From Pseudomonas putida (GTDB lineage Bacteria; Pseudomonadota; Gammaproteobacteria; Pseudomonadales; Pseudomonadaceae): a stretch of DNA of 64,000 nucleotides. How positions within the stretch are numbered: position 1 is the stretch's first letter; every line of letters starts with the position of its first letter. Positions 17,605 through 29,263 of the stretch are shown here, in pieces. The notes under the pieces are model-generated. The model had not been told where the DNA came from, did no database searches, and saw only the letters and a list, made by a program, of their open reading frames with translations. The position numbers and the translations under genes were made by a program. The stretch covers positions 5,226,001-5,290,000 of the forward strand of contig CP163498.1 in the NCBI GenBank assembly GCA_041071465.1, given 5' to 3'.

Positions 17605-18252
17605 TCACTGGCCCTCCGGGTAGACGGCATCGAAGAAGGCCAGCTCCAACGCTACCGTGCGCTGGTAGAAGTCACTTGCCAGCGCGGCCTGTTGCGGGCC
17701 GACGCGGTCCAGCTCGGCCTGCAGGAAGGCGACGAAGTCCTGGAATGCCGGGTTGTCGTGCAGGGTGATCCACTCGGCATGGACGAAGTTTTCCGGCATC
17801 GGTTTCGGTGCCTTCAGCGCCCAATCCAGGTACAGGCCTTCGGCAACGTTGAGCACCGCCAGGGCCGCTGCGTAGGACCGGGTGGCTGCCGCTTCGCGCA
17901 TGATCGCCTTGAAACCTGCGGTAGGCGCGGTATCGGCTGGTTCATCGCGTTGCGCCGGGCTGACATCCAGGGCCTCGAAGGCGCGCAGGAAGTACGTGTT
18001 CTCGTCGCTTGAGATCATCCCGGCGAAGCGGCCGAAACGCAGGCGGGCCTCGAACGTGTCGGCGGTGGCGATGGCCGCGCCCAGCAGGGTCAGGAAGCTG
18101 TCAAGAAAGCGGTGGTCCTGTACCAGGTAGTTGACCATGATCGGGTCCGGCAGGCTGCCGTCGCACAATTGGGTCACGAAACGGTGGCCAACGGCTGCCG
18201 ACCAGGTCGGCTCGTTCTGGCGGTGCAGGGACTGGCTGAAACGTTCGGTCAT
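17605..18252 (-). CDS. TenA family protein, Glu type (TenA_E)
   Basis: A 215-residue TenA paralogue in which the catalytic Cys position is Glu (LNVAEGLYLDWA, residue 138), the hallmark of the TenA_E subgroup; Asp46 (LVQDH) is retained. TenA_E proteins are thought to act on formylaminopyrimidine or aminopyrimidine intermediates in thiamine salvage. The start at 18252 is chosen because the upstream in-frame extension runs into the leader and lacks similarity. It heads a two-gene unit with the Cys-type tenA, downstream of a TPP riboswitch, so both should be induced when thiamine diphosphate is low. Confidence 0.87.
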   Translation of the reverse strand: MTERFSQSLHRQNEPTWSAAVGHRFVTQLCDGSLPDPIMVNYLVQDHRFLDSFLTLLGAAIATADTFEARLRFGRFAGMISSDENTYFLRAFEALDVSPAQRDEPADTAPTAGFKAIMREAAATRSYAAALAVLNVAEGLYLDWALKAPKPMPENFVHAEWITLHDNPAFQDFVAFLQAELDRVGPQQAALASDFYQRTVALELAFFDAVYPEGQ

Positions 18253-18345
18253 GTTGCTGTCCTTGATGAGGGTGACAGCGAGACCTTGGCAGTTGACATG
18301 GACTGGGCCTCGCAGTGAGGCCGGCAAAAAGGCAGGTTACAAGCC

Positions 18346-18440
18346 CCATCCCTTCGCCGGCATGATCCGGATCAGGTTCGAAGGGTCACCGCGCTGCAGT
18401 GTTCAGCGGTTTCTCAGCCCATTGCCGGGCTCCCCTTGGT
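18346..18440 (-). promoter_or_regulatory. TPP riboswitch (Thi-box)
   Basis: On the minus strand, GGGGAGCCCGGCAATGGGCTGAGA is followed by ...GGTGACCCTTCGAACCTGATCC, then GGATCATGCCGGCGAAGGGA. The conserved CTGAGA, ACCTGAtCcGGaTcATGCCgGCG core and closing GGGGa...GGGA helix of the THI element are all present. It lies 94 bases upstream of the first tenA start and should repress the pair when thiamine diphosphate is abundant. Confidence 0.95.
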
Positions 18441-18610
18441 GGCGAACAGGTATACCCCAGTGCGTCGGGGCTGTCACGCCCCGATCCACCCAGTGAGTGG
18501 GCATTGGGTCACCCGCTTTTGGGGACTTAGGCCCATTCTTGACGCGCCATTATTTAGCGCACCCTAGGCGCCGCAAGGTTTTGTATGACAAAGCATTACT
18601 GAAATACCTG

Positions 18611-18627
18611 TTGGCACAGCCGTTGCT
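18611..18627 (+). promoter_or_regulatory. Sigma-54 (RpoN) promoter for the multicopper oxidase gene
   Basis: TTGGCACAGCCGTTGCT matches the -24/-12 consensus YTGGCACGRNNNTTGCW at every defined position except one (A for G). GG and GC have the required spacing. It lies 71 bp upstream of the oxidase ATG, on the coding strand, in the 445-bp region between the TPP riboswitch unit and the oxidase. An activator of the NtrC family would be required; none is encoded here. Confidence 0.75.
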
Positions 18628-18697
18628 CAGGCCCAAAGACCAGGCAAAACGCCATTGATGGCCCTCAGCCATACAGCCGTGAGCGAGGCATAAGGCA

Positions 18698-22093
<3,396 letters not shown>

Positions 22094-22107
22094 CCGACGC
22101 GTGAAAC

Positions 22108-22126
22108 GGGGCCGCTGTGCGGCCCC
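22108..22126 (+). terminator. GC-rich hairpin between oxidase and SCO genes
   Basis: GGGGCCGC-TGT-GCGGCCCC forms a perfect 8-bp stem 14 bp after the oxidase stop. There is no T-run after it, so it is more likely an attenuating or RNA-stabilising structure between the two genes than a full terminator. Confidence 0.4.
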
Positions 22127-22154
22127 ACTTCAACCAAGCAACGAGGATCGCATC

Positions 22155-23138
22155 ATGCACGGCTCATGGCGTTTCCTGCTGGTACTCGCGCTGTTCGCCG
22201 CCAGCATTCCATTTTGGCCACTGCAGCCGCCACAACCGGTAGCTGAAGAAGCCGCCACGCCCTGGGGTGCCAGCTATTTCCCCAACATACCCCTGCTGAC
22301 CCAGGACGGCGAAAAAGTGCATTTCTTCGACGACCTGATCAGGGACAAGGTGGTCGCCATCAACTTCATCTTCACCGGCTGTTCCGATTCCTGCCCGGTG
22401 GAAACCGCCCGCCTGCGGCAGGTACAGAAAATCCTCGGTGACCGTGTCGGCAAGGATATCTTCCTCTATTCCATCAGCATCGACCCCTACAACGACACTC
22501 CCGCCACCCTCAAACGCTATGCCGAAAAGTTCGGCATAGGCCCTGGCTGGACGCTGCTGACCGGCGAACCCGACGATATCGAGCAACTGCGCCGCAGCCT
22601 GGGGCTGTGGATCGATGGCCTGGAAAACGGCCGCTCCAAAGACCACAACCTGAGCTTGATCATCGGTAACCAGGCCACTGGCCGCTGGATGAAGGCTTCG
22701 CCCTTCGAAAGCCCGTATATCCTCGCCGACCGTCTGGGCAACAGCCTGCACAACTGGAAGCAGGCCAGCGCCCTGGCCAATGACTATGCCCAGGCCCCGC
22801 AGGTGCGTCCGCCCAGCAGTGGCGAGCAGATCTTCCGCACCCGCTGCTCGTCCTGCCACACCTTGGGCAACATCGAGCCAGGCCAGCCAGGCATCGGCCC
22901 CGACCTGCTGGGCGTGACGCGTCAGCGTGACGCCAACTGGCTGACCCGCTGGCTGAAGGAGCCCGACCAGATGCTGGCCGAGAAAGACCCGCTGGCCATG
23001 CTGCTGTATGAGCAATACAACCGCTTGGCCATGCCCAACATGCGCCTCGGCGATGCCGAAGTCAGCGCATTGATGAGCTACATCGAAGAAGAAACCGCAC
23101 GTCTGCAGACACCCGTGGCGAATAGGGAAAACCCCTAA
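22155..23138 (+). CDS. SCO1/SenC copper chaperone fused to cytochrome c domain
   Basis: A 327-residue membrane-anchored or secreted protein. After a signal/anchor (residues 5-20) comes a thioredoxin-fold SCO domain with the copper motif TGCSDSCP (Cys76, Cys80) and copper-ligand His164 (KDHNLS). A C-terminal class I cytochrome c domain has the haem motif CSSCH (230-234) and a likely axial Met in the MPNM segment near residue 300. SCO proteins deliver or reduce copper for cuproenzyme assembly; the fused cytochrome suggests an electron-transfer step. The ATG at 22155 has an ACGAGGA site. Location directly after the oxidase implies a role in its maturation or electron path. Confidence 0.88.
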   Translation: MHGSWRFLLVLALFAASIPFWPLQPPQPVAEEAATPWGASYFPNIPLLTQDGEKVHFFDDLIRDKVVAINFIFTGCSDSCPVETARLRQVQKILGDRVGKDIFLYSISIDPYNDTPATLKRYAEKFGIGPGWTLLTGEPDDIEQLRRSLGLWIDGLENGRSKDHNLSLIIGNQATGRWMKASPFESPYILADRLGNSLHNWKQASALANDYAQAPQVRPPSSGEQIFRTRCSSCHTLGNIEPGQPGIGPDLLGVTRQRDANWLTRWLKEPDQMLAEKDPLAMLLYEQYNRLAMPNMRLGDAEVSALMSYIEEETARLQTPVANRENP

Positions 23139-23219
23139 AGGCGATTGGCCATCAGTCATTAGGTTGTCATCTTACTGTCGTATTTTCCGAACATCACCCA
23201 GGGTCGGGAACTATCAGCA

Positions 23220-25547
23220 GTGATACGCCGTTCGCTTTCCTCTTCCAGCCTTTTGCGGCTGCTGATCCTGATGCTCTGTGCAGCGACCCTGGCCTTTCTC
23301 TGGGGGTTGCACGTTACGCAGAAAGCCGCCGCCCGCCAGGATGCGTTGTCGGCCAAGGCCGCCGAACACCTGAACCTGGCCAGTATTGTCGGCGAAAGCC
23401 TGCGCCAGCTGGTTGACCGTGCCCAAGCGGTGGGCCGGGTTACCCAGGACGACATGAAAGTGCTGCGTCAAGGTAACTTCAGCCTGGCGCGTATCCTGGC
23501 TGAAGACCCGGTGTTCAAGCGCATGAGCCTGTACGATCGGCAAGGCCGGCTGCTGTCGGCCAGCCATGCCGACGAGGTCGCCGAGTTACCTGCCGATTGG
23601 TTGCGCCAGTTGCGGCGCCATGCAGGTCGCTACGGTTTCAAACCCTTCCTGCCAAGCATTCAGCCCCCCGGCCAACCCACCGCCCTGCCCACTTGGCGCT
23701 TGCCCTTTCTGCTGCCGCTGACCGACCCGGCCGGCCGAGAAATCGACAACATCCTGGTCGTGCAACTGGATATTGGCTACCTGGCAGTGCTGTTCCAGCA
23801 TATCGACCTGGGCAGCAGCGGCCTGGTGCGCCTGCTGCAGGAAGACGGCCTGGAGCGGCTGCGCATCGATACCAGCGGCGTGGTGGTGGCTGGCGATTCA
23901 TTGCAGCCCGAGCTGCCTGGCACTGACACTGAAGCGGGCATGATGACCCAGTACGTGGCGGGCGACGCTTACCAAAGCCTGTACCGCCATGTACCTGAGC
24001 GCGGCTTCAGTGTGGTGGTCAGCCAGCGCCAGGATGAAATCCTCGCCCCCTCGGCGCTGGCCTATTCCCGGCAGTTCTGGTTGAACCTGAGCATGACACT
24101 GATGATTCTTGCCAGCCTGCTATGGACCTTGCGCCTGCTGCGTAAACGCCAGGAGGCATTCGATGCGCTGGAACATGCCCAGCAGGTCAACCAGCAACTG
24201 ATCGGGCGCCTCGAGGACGAACATCGGCGCAGCAGCCATGCCGCCGCCACCGACCACCTGAGTGGCCTGCACAACCGCCGCCAGTTCGTCGAGGTGGCCG
24301 GCCAGGCGCTGACGCGACAGCGTGGCAAGCGCCGGCTGATGGCGATCCTGTTCATCGACATGGACCGCTTCAAGTCGATCAACGATTCGCTGGGGCACAA
24401 GATTGGCGACCTGCTGCTACAAGCTGTGGCCGGGCGCATTCAGCGGCTGCTGGAACCCGGTGACGAGGCTTCGCGCTTTGGCGGCGACGAATTCGTAGTG
24501 CTGTTGGCCGGCGAGCGCAGCGAAGAGCAGATCAACGCCTGGGTTCGCGAACTGGTACAAAAACTGTCAGCCACTTACGCCCTGGATGGTCAGGAGGTCA
24601 ACACCAGCCCAAGCGTTGGGGTGAGCATTTGCCCACGCGATGGCCAGGATATCGACAGCCTTATCCGCAGCGCCGACGCCGCGATGTATTCGGCCAAGCA
24701 GGCCGGGCGTGCGCAATACCGCTTCTTCGACCCTTCGCTGAACCTGGCCGACATCCAGGCCTTCACCCTCGAGCAGGCATTCGGCAGTGCCCTGGCCGAA
24801 CGCCAGTTCGTGCTGCACTACCAGCCACAGATTCGCCTCGACACCCAGCAGGTATTGGGCTACGAAGCCCTTGTGCGCTGGGACCACCCAGAGTTCGGCT
24901 TGCTGTACCCGGACCGCTTCATCGACCTGGCCGAGCGCAGTGGTTTCATCGTCGAACTGGGCTGGGAGGTGCTGCGCCTGGCCTGTGAAGCGTTGTCGAG
25001 CTGGGATGCCCAGGGCCGGGAAACTCGGCTGGCAGTCAATGTATCCGCGCTGCAGTTGCGCCAAGGCGACTTCGCTGCCCGCCTGCTGAGCCAATTGCAG
25101 CATCACGGCATCGCGCCACAGCAGTTGGAGCTGGAAATTACCGAAACCACCATCCTCGACCCCGAAGGCACGGCGGTGACCCATCTGCACACCCTGCGCG
25201 GTGCGGGCCTGGGCATCAGCCTGGACGATTTCGGCCGCGGTTACGCTGGTTTTGCCCACCTGCACTCGCTGCCGCTAAGCAAGCTGAAGATCGACCGGTC
25301 GCTGATTGCGGCACTGTCCAACAGCCATGACGACAGCCCTATCGTGTCCTCCACCATCATCCTGGCCAAACGCCTGGGCCTGGAAGTGGTGGCCGAGGGT
25401 GTCGAAACCCGTGAGCAGGTGGTGTACCTGAAGCTTGCCGGCTGCGATATCGCCCAGGGCTATCACTTCAGCCGACCGCTGTCGCCGGCACAGTTATGCG
25501 ATTACCCGCCCTTCAACGGCGTCGAGGACAAGGCATGCGTGTACTGA
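23220..25547 (+). CDS. Membrane-bound GGDEF–EAL cyclic-di-GMP protein
   Basis: A 775-residue protein. One membrane segment lies at about 10-28 and another at about 278-298, enclosing a periplasmic sensor region of about 245 residues. A GGDEF domain (FGGDEFVVLL) and an EAL domain (GYEALVRW, LEITETTI, LDDFGRGYAG, KLKIDRS, VAEGVET) follow. Both catalytic signatures look intact; the inhibitory RxxD site before GGDEF is EPGD, so product inhibition is probably absent. The start is GTG. Its end overlaps by 13 bases the gene for a periplasmic binding protein, which may feed a signal to the sensor region. Net activity cannot be told from sequence. Confidence 0.9.
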   Translation: MIRRSLSSSSLLRLLILMLCAATLAFLWGLHVTQKAAARQDALSAKAAEHLNLASIVGESLRQLVDRAQAVGRVTQDDMKVLRQGNFSLARILAEDPVFKRMSLYDRQGRLLSASHADEVAELPADWLRQLRRHAGRYGFKPFLPSIQPPGQPTALPTWRLPFLLPLTDPAGREIDNILVVQLDIGYLAVLFQHIDLGSSGLVRLLQEDGLERLRIDTSGVVVAGDSLQPELPGTDTEAGMMTQYVAGDAYQSLYRHVPERGFSVVVSQRQDEILAPSALAYSRQFWLNLSMTLMILASLLWTLRLLRKRQEAFDALEHAQQVNQQLIGRLEDEHRRSSHAAATDHLSGLHNRRQFVEVAGQALTRQRGKRRLMAILFIDMDRFKSINDSLGHKIGDLLLQAVAGRIQRLLEPGDEASRFGGDEFVVLLAGERSEEQINAWVRELVQKLSATYALDGQEVNTSPSVGVSICPRDGQDIDSLIRSADAAMYSAKQAGRAQYRFFDPSLNLADIQAFTLEQAFGSALAERQFVLHYQPQIRLDTQQVLGYEALVRWDHPEFGLLYPDRFIDLAERSGFIVELGWEVLRLACEALSSWDAQGRETRLAVNVSALQLRQGDFAARLLSQLQHHGIAPQQLELEITETTILDPEGTAVTHLHTLRGAGLGISLDDFGRGYAGFAHLHSLPLSKLKIDRSLIAALSNSHDDSPIVSSTIILAKRLGLEVVAEGVETREQVVYLKLAGCDIAQGYHFSRPLSPAQLCDYPPFNGVEDKACVY

Positions 25548-26407
25548 AAACACTGGTATGCCTGATGGCGCTCAACCTGTCAGCCAATGTCGCGTTGGCC
25601 GATTGCACCCCGCACAGCCTGCGCCTGGCCGTTATCCCGATCAAAAGCGCCGAAGACATGACCCGTGAGCACCAGCCACTGTTGCAGCGCCTGAGTCAGG
25701 CGGCTGGGGTGCCGGTGGAACTGGTGATCGCGGCCTCCTACGAAAGCGTGGTGGATGCCATTGTGTCGGGGGGCGCGGACATCGCCCGGCTCGGCCCGGC
25801 TTCGTATGTGCTGGCACACCGTCGCGACCCGCGTATCGAGCCGTTTGCCACCTTTACCTTGAGTGCCGGCCCGTACACCCCGGCGGGCAACCATTATCAG
25901 GCACTGTTGTTGACCCGTGACGACACGCCAGAAGACATCGAGGCCCTACGGGGCAAGCGTGTGGCCCTGACCGACCCGGCTAGCACTTCGGGCAGCCTGG
26001 TGCCCAGCGTCGAATTCGCCGCCCGGGTAGGCATGCCCTTGTCGCGGTTCTTTGGCGCATTGGTGTATGCCGGTAATCACGACAAGGCATTGGAAGCCCT
26101 GCTGGAGGGCCGAGTGGATGCGGCGTTCGTTGCCAGCGAGCGCACCGATGCCTACCTGGCCCGGCACGCCATGGCGCCGACACGGCTCAAGGCACTGTGG
26201 CGCTCGCGGCCGATCTACTACGACCCATACGTGTTCAGTGCCAGCCTGTGCCCGGCGCTGAGGGCGCGTATTCGCCACGCCATGCTCGAAGACCCGCAGG
26301 CCCTGGCGGCGTTCGTGCAATCGCAGGATGCCAGTGGGCTGGTGCCAGTCAGCCAAGCCGAATATGCGCCGCTGCAGCGGATGATGGATGCCGCGCTGCC
26401 GCGCTGA
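25535..26407 (+). CDS. PhnD-like periplasmic substrate-binding protein
   Basis: A 290-residue secreted protein (signal about residues 1-23, LSANVALA) of the phosphate/phosphonate-binding PhnD family. Features include LRLAVIPIKSAEDM, GGADIARLGPASYVLAHRRDP and LRGKRVALTDPASTSGSLVP. No phosphonate transport ATPase or permease is adjacent. It overlaps the GGDEF–EAL gene by 13 bases, so the two are translationally coupled. By analogy with other periplasmic proteins that signal to membrane cyclic-di-GMP enzymes, it may be a sensory partner rather than a transport component. The ligand is unknown. Confidence 0.82.
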   Translation: MRVLKTLVCLMALNLSANVALADCTPHSLRLAVIPIKSAEDMTREHQPLLQRLSQAAGVPVELVIAASYESVVDAIVSGGADIARLGPASYVLAHRRDPRIEPFATFTLSAGPYTPAGNHYQALLLTRDDTPEDIEALRGKRVALTDPASTSGSLVPSVEFAARVGMPLSRFFGALVYAGNHDKALEALLEGRVDAAFVASERTDAYLARHAMAPTRLKALWRSRPIYYDPYVFSASLCPALRARIRHAMLEDPQALAAFVQSQDASGLVPVSQAEYAPLQRMMDAALPR

Positions 26408-26472
26408 CCCTGGCATGCAATATCCCTTGATACGCGTTATGGTGTGCTCCACTACCCATCGACACCCGCACC

Positions 26473-27423
26473 ATGACCGATATCGAGCGCTACCTTCGCG
26501 CCGCCACCCGTGACAACACCCGGCGCAGCTACCAGGCCGCCATCGAGCACTTCGAAAGCCACTGGGGCGGTTTTCTCCCGGCCACCGCCGAGAGCATCGC
26601 CCGCTACCTGGTTGACCACGCCGACCAGCATGCGGTCAGCACCCTGCGCCAACGCCTGGCCGCGCTCAGCCAATGGCACGTCGCCCAAGGCTTCCCCGAC
26701 CCAACCAAGGCGCCGCTGGTGCGTCAGGTGCTGCGCGGCATCCGCACCCTGCACCCGACACCCCCCAAACAGGCTGCCCCGCTGTTGCTGCAACATTTGC
26801 AAACCGCCGTGACGTGTTTTGAAGAAGAAGCCCGCCAGGCCCGTGAACACCACGACCTGGCCGCCCTGCGCCGGGCACGTCGTGACAGCGCGTTGCTGTT
26901 GCTGGGGTTCTGGCGCGGTTTTCGCGGTGATGAACTGGCACGCCTGCGCATCGAGCACATCCAGGCCGAGGCCGGTGTCGGCATCACGCTGTTCCTGCCA
27001 CGCAGCAAGGGCGACCGCGAAGCCTTGGGTGTGCAACATCGTACCCCTGCCCTCAAAGCCTTGTGCCCGGTCACGGCCTACCTGCAATGGCTGGAAGTCG
27101 CCGGCATTGCCCATGGGCCGGTGTTTCGCAAGCTCGACCGCTGGGGCAACCTTGGCGACAGCGCGCTCAACAGCAACAGCCTGGTCGGCCTGCTGCGGCG
27201 CATGCTGGAGCGTGCCGGGGTACCGGCGGCGCTGTATACCGGCCACTCGCTGCGGCGTGGCTTCGCCACTTGGGCAACCGCCAATGGCTGGGAATTGAAG
27301 TCGTTGATGAGCTACGTGGGCTGGAAAGACGCCAAGTCGGCGCTGCGCTACATCGACGCGGCGCAGCGCTTTGGCGAACTGGCCGTGCTACCGACCAGTC
27401 AGGCGCAACGGCTTATTCCTTGA
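26473..27423 (+). CDS. Tyrosine recombinase/integrase family protein
   Basis: A 316-residue tyrosine recombinase. An N-terminal SAM-like core-binding domain (about 1-110) precedes a catalytic domain with Arg in GFWRGFRGDELARLR, HSLRRGFAT (HxxR), W in YVGWKDAKS and nucleophile Tyr in LRYID. All catalytic residues are present. No excisionase, phage genes or attachment repeats are visible nearby, and base composition matches the surroundings, so it looks like a resident chromosomal recombinase. Its 3' end overlaps the 3' end of the convergent SDR/SMP-30 gene by 11 bases. Confidence 0.88.
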   Translation: MTDIERYLRAATRDNTRRSYQAAIEHFESHWGGFLPATAESIARYLVDHADQHAVSTLRQRLAALSQWHVAQGFPDPTKAPLVRQVLRGIRTLHPTPPKQAAPLLLQHLQTAVTCFEEEARQAREHHDLAALRRARRDSALLLLGFWRGFRGDELARLRIEHIQAEAGVGITLFLPRSKGDREALGVQHRTPALKALCPVTAYLQWLEVAGIAHGPVFRKLDRWGNLGDSALNSNSLVGLLRRMLERAGVPAALYTGHSLRRGFATWATANGWELKSLMSYVGWKDAKSALRYIDAAQRFGELAVLPTSQAQRLIP

Positions 27424-29136
27424 AGCTGTGCCGGGCCACGCCGCCCGTTTCCGGGCGTATGGCATACAGGTCGCCAGCATCGGGATAGTGGTGCAGGTCT
27501 TCGGGGCTCATGTCGAAGCGCGCGGTGCTGATGTACAAGGTGTTCATCCCCGGGCCGCCAAAGCAGCAACTGGTGGGGCACGGCACCGGCATCAACACCT
27601 GGTCGGTCAGGTGGCCGTGACGATCGTAGTGCAGCAGGCAACTGCCATGGTACTGGCACACCCACAACCCACCGTCGCGGTCCAGCGCCAAGCCATCCGG
27701 CCGCCCCAGTTCGGCGGGCGTTTCGGCAAACAGCGTAACCTCGCCCAGCCGGCCCTCGACGAGGTACTCGGCACGGTAGATCGCACGCGCCGCCGAATCG
27801 ACGAAGTACACCGTGTGGCCATCCTGCGACCAGGCAATGCCAGTGGGCAACGCTATGTCGTCGTGGATCACCTGGTCGCTCAACTGCCCGTCGAAGCGGA
27901 ACAATGCCCCGGTATTGCCACTGTAGGCATCGTCCATCAACCCGGTCACGAAGCGGCCTTGCGGGTCGCAGGCACCGTCGTTGAAACGGTAGGTCGAGCG
28001 TGGATGGACCGATGCCGAATGCTGACACACCTTGCGTGATGGCACATCGAAGATGGCCACGCTGGCATCTTCGGTGAAGATCAGGTTACCCCGGTCGGTC
28101 AGTGCCAGGGCGCCAATGCGGCGGCTGATTCGTAAAGGCTCTCGACTTCACCATCGGGCGTCAGGCAGTTGATGCGCCCGCCAGAAATATCGACGAAGTA
28201 CAACACGCCGCTGCGCTCATCCCAGACCAGGCTTTCACCCAAGTCCGCGCGCGTGTTGGCGACTTTGACTGGCACGTAGTTGCATTCCTTGATGCGGTTC
28301 CAGCGCTCGGCCACCTGCGCCAGGTCGCTGGCCTGCACACGGCCCAGGTCTCGGGGGTAGCTGACGCCGCTGTTTTCGTTGAAACGTGTGGCGGTGAACT
28401 GGCCGTTGCTGGCGCGCAAGATGTAACCCGTGTCATGGCACAGCGCACTGGCCAGGTACAGCACGCCCGGCGTCACCCACTCGGGTTTCAGCTCTTCTGG
28501 CGGTTGGCTGATGCCCCACATGCGGGTCTTGGCCACCGGTGAAATGGCATTGACCAGGATGCCGTGCTCCTGGCCCTCCATGCTCAGGGCGTTCATGATA
28601 CCGACCTGGGCCATCTTGCCAGCGGCATAGGCCACCAGGCCAGGCTGGGCATAGCGTTGGTACATGGCGCGGTCGGAGGTGGTCAGCACTATCCGCGGTG
28701 CTGCGGAGCGTTTGAGGTGTGGCCAGGCATGCTTGGCCAGCCACACCGGTGCCTGCACGTTGATGCCCAAGGCGCGCTGCAAGAAGGCGTCGTCCTGGGC
28801 CTCGATACGCTGATAGTCGACCCAACCGGCATTGTGGATGAGGATGTCCAGCGCACCGAAATGCGCGACGGCCAGCTCGACCAGTTGCTTGCAGGCGGCC
28901 TCGTTTTCCAGCTGCCCTGCGTGCCCAACCACCGCGAAGCCCTTGGCGCGCATGGCCGCCAGTGCGTGCTCGAGCGCCGAGGCGTCCTGCCCTTGCCCCG
29001 AACGGTCGGTGCCCAGGTCGCTGATCACTACCCGCACGCCGCGTTCGGCCAACGCCATGGCGTAGGCCAGGCCCAGGCCCTGTGCGGCACCTGTAATGAC
29101 CGCAACTTTATTGTGGAAAGGGTCTGTAACGGGCAT
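27413..29136 (-). pseudogene. SDR oxidoreductase–SMP-30/gluconolactonase fusion, interrupted by a frameshift
   Basis: The first 300 or so codons encode a short-chain dehydrogenase (VITGAAQGLGLAYA cofactor motif, catalytic Ser and YAAGK) running in frame into the start of an SMP-30 domain (ADLGESLVWDERSGVLYFVD). The frame stops at about 28099, and the rest of the beta-propeller (FNDGACDPQGRFVTG, GRPDGLALDRDGG) continues in another frame to 27413. Adding one base near 28118 (GCC GCC .GC ATT GGC) gives a 574-residue protein. The enzyme would couple oxidation of a sugar or related alcohol to lactone hydrolysis. Either a sequencing error or a real inactivation. It is divergent from a LysR gene that probably controls it. 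Confidence 0.82.
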
Positions 29137-29213
29137 TTCTGGCTACCTTCAATTCTCCTTTTTACGATATCAACAAAAAAATCAATGACTTAATATTAAA
29201 AGCATGCAACTTT

Positions 29214-29230
29214 GATATCTCACAGATATC
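29214..29230. promoter_or_regulatory. Candidate LysR-type operator GATATC-N5-GATATC
   Basis: GATATC-TCACA-GATATC lies in the 127-bp region between the SDR/SMP-30 gene and the divergent LysR gene, 34 bp from the LysR start. A further GATATC occurs at 29166-29171. The arrangement suits a LysR-type site controlling both directions. Confidence 0.45.
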
Positions 29231-29263
29231 ACCGCCAAATCGCCGTGCTGTTAGGAATGCAGG

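Noticed and set aside
26473..27423. Prophage or integrative element marked by the recombinase
   Set aside because: No structural, replication or conjugation genes, no attachment repeats and no tRNA nearby.
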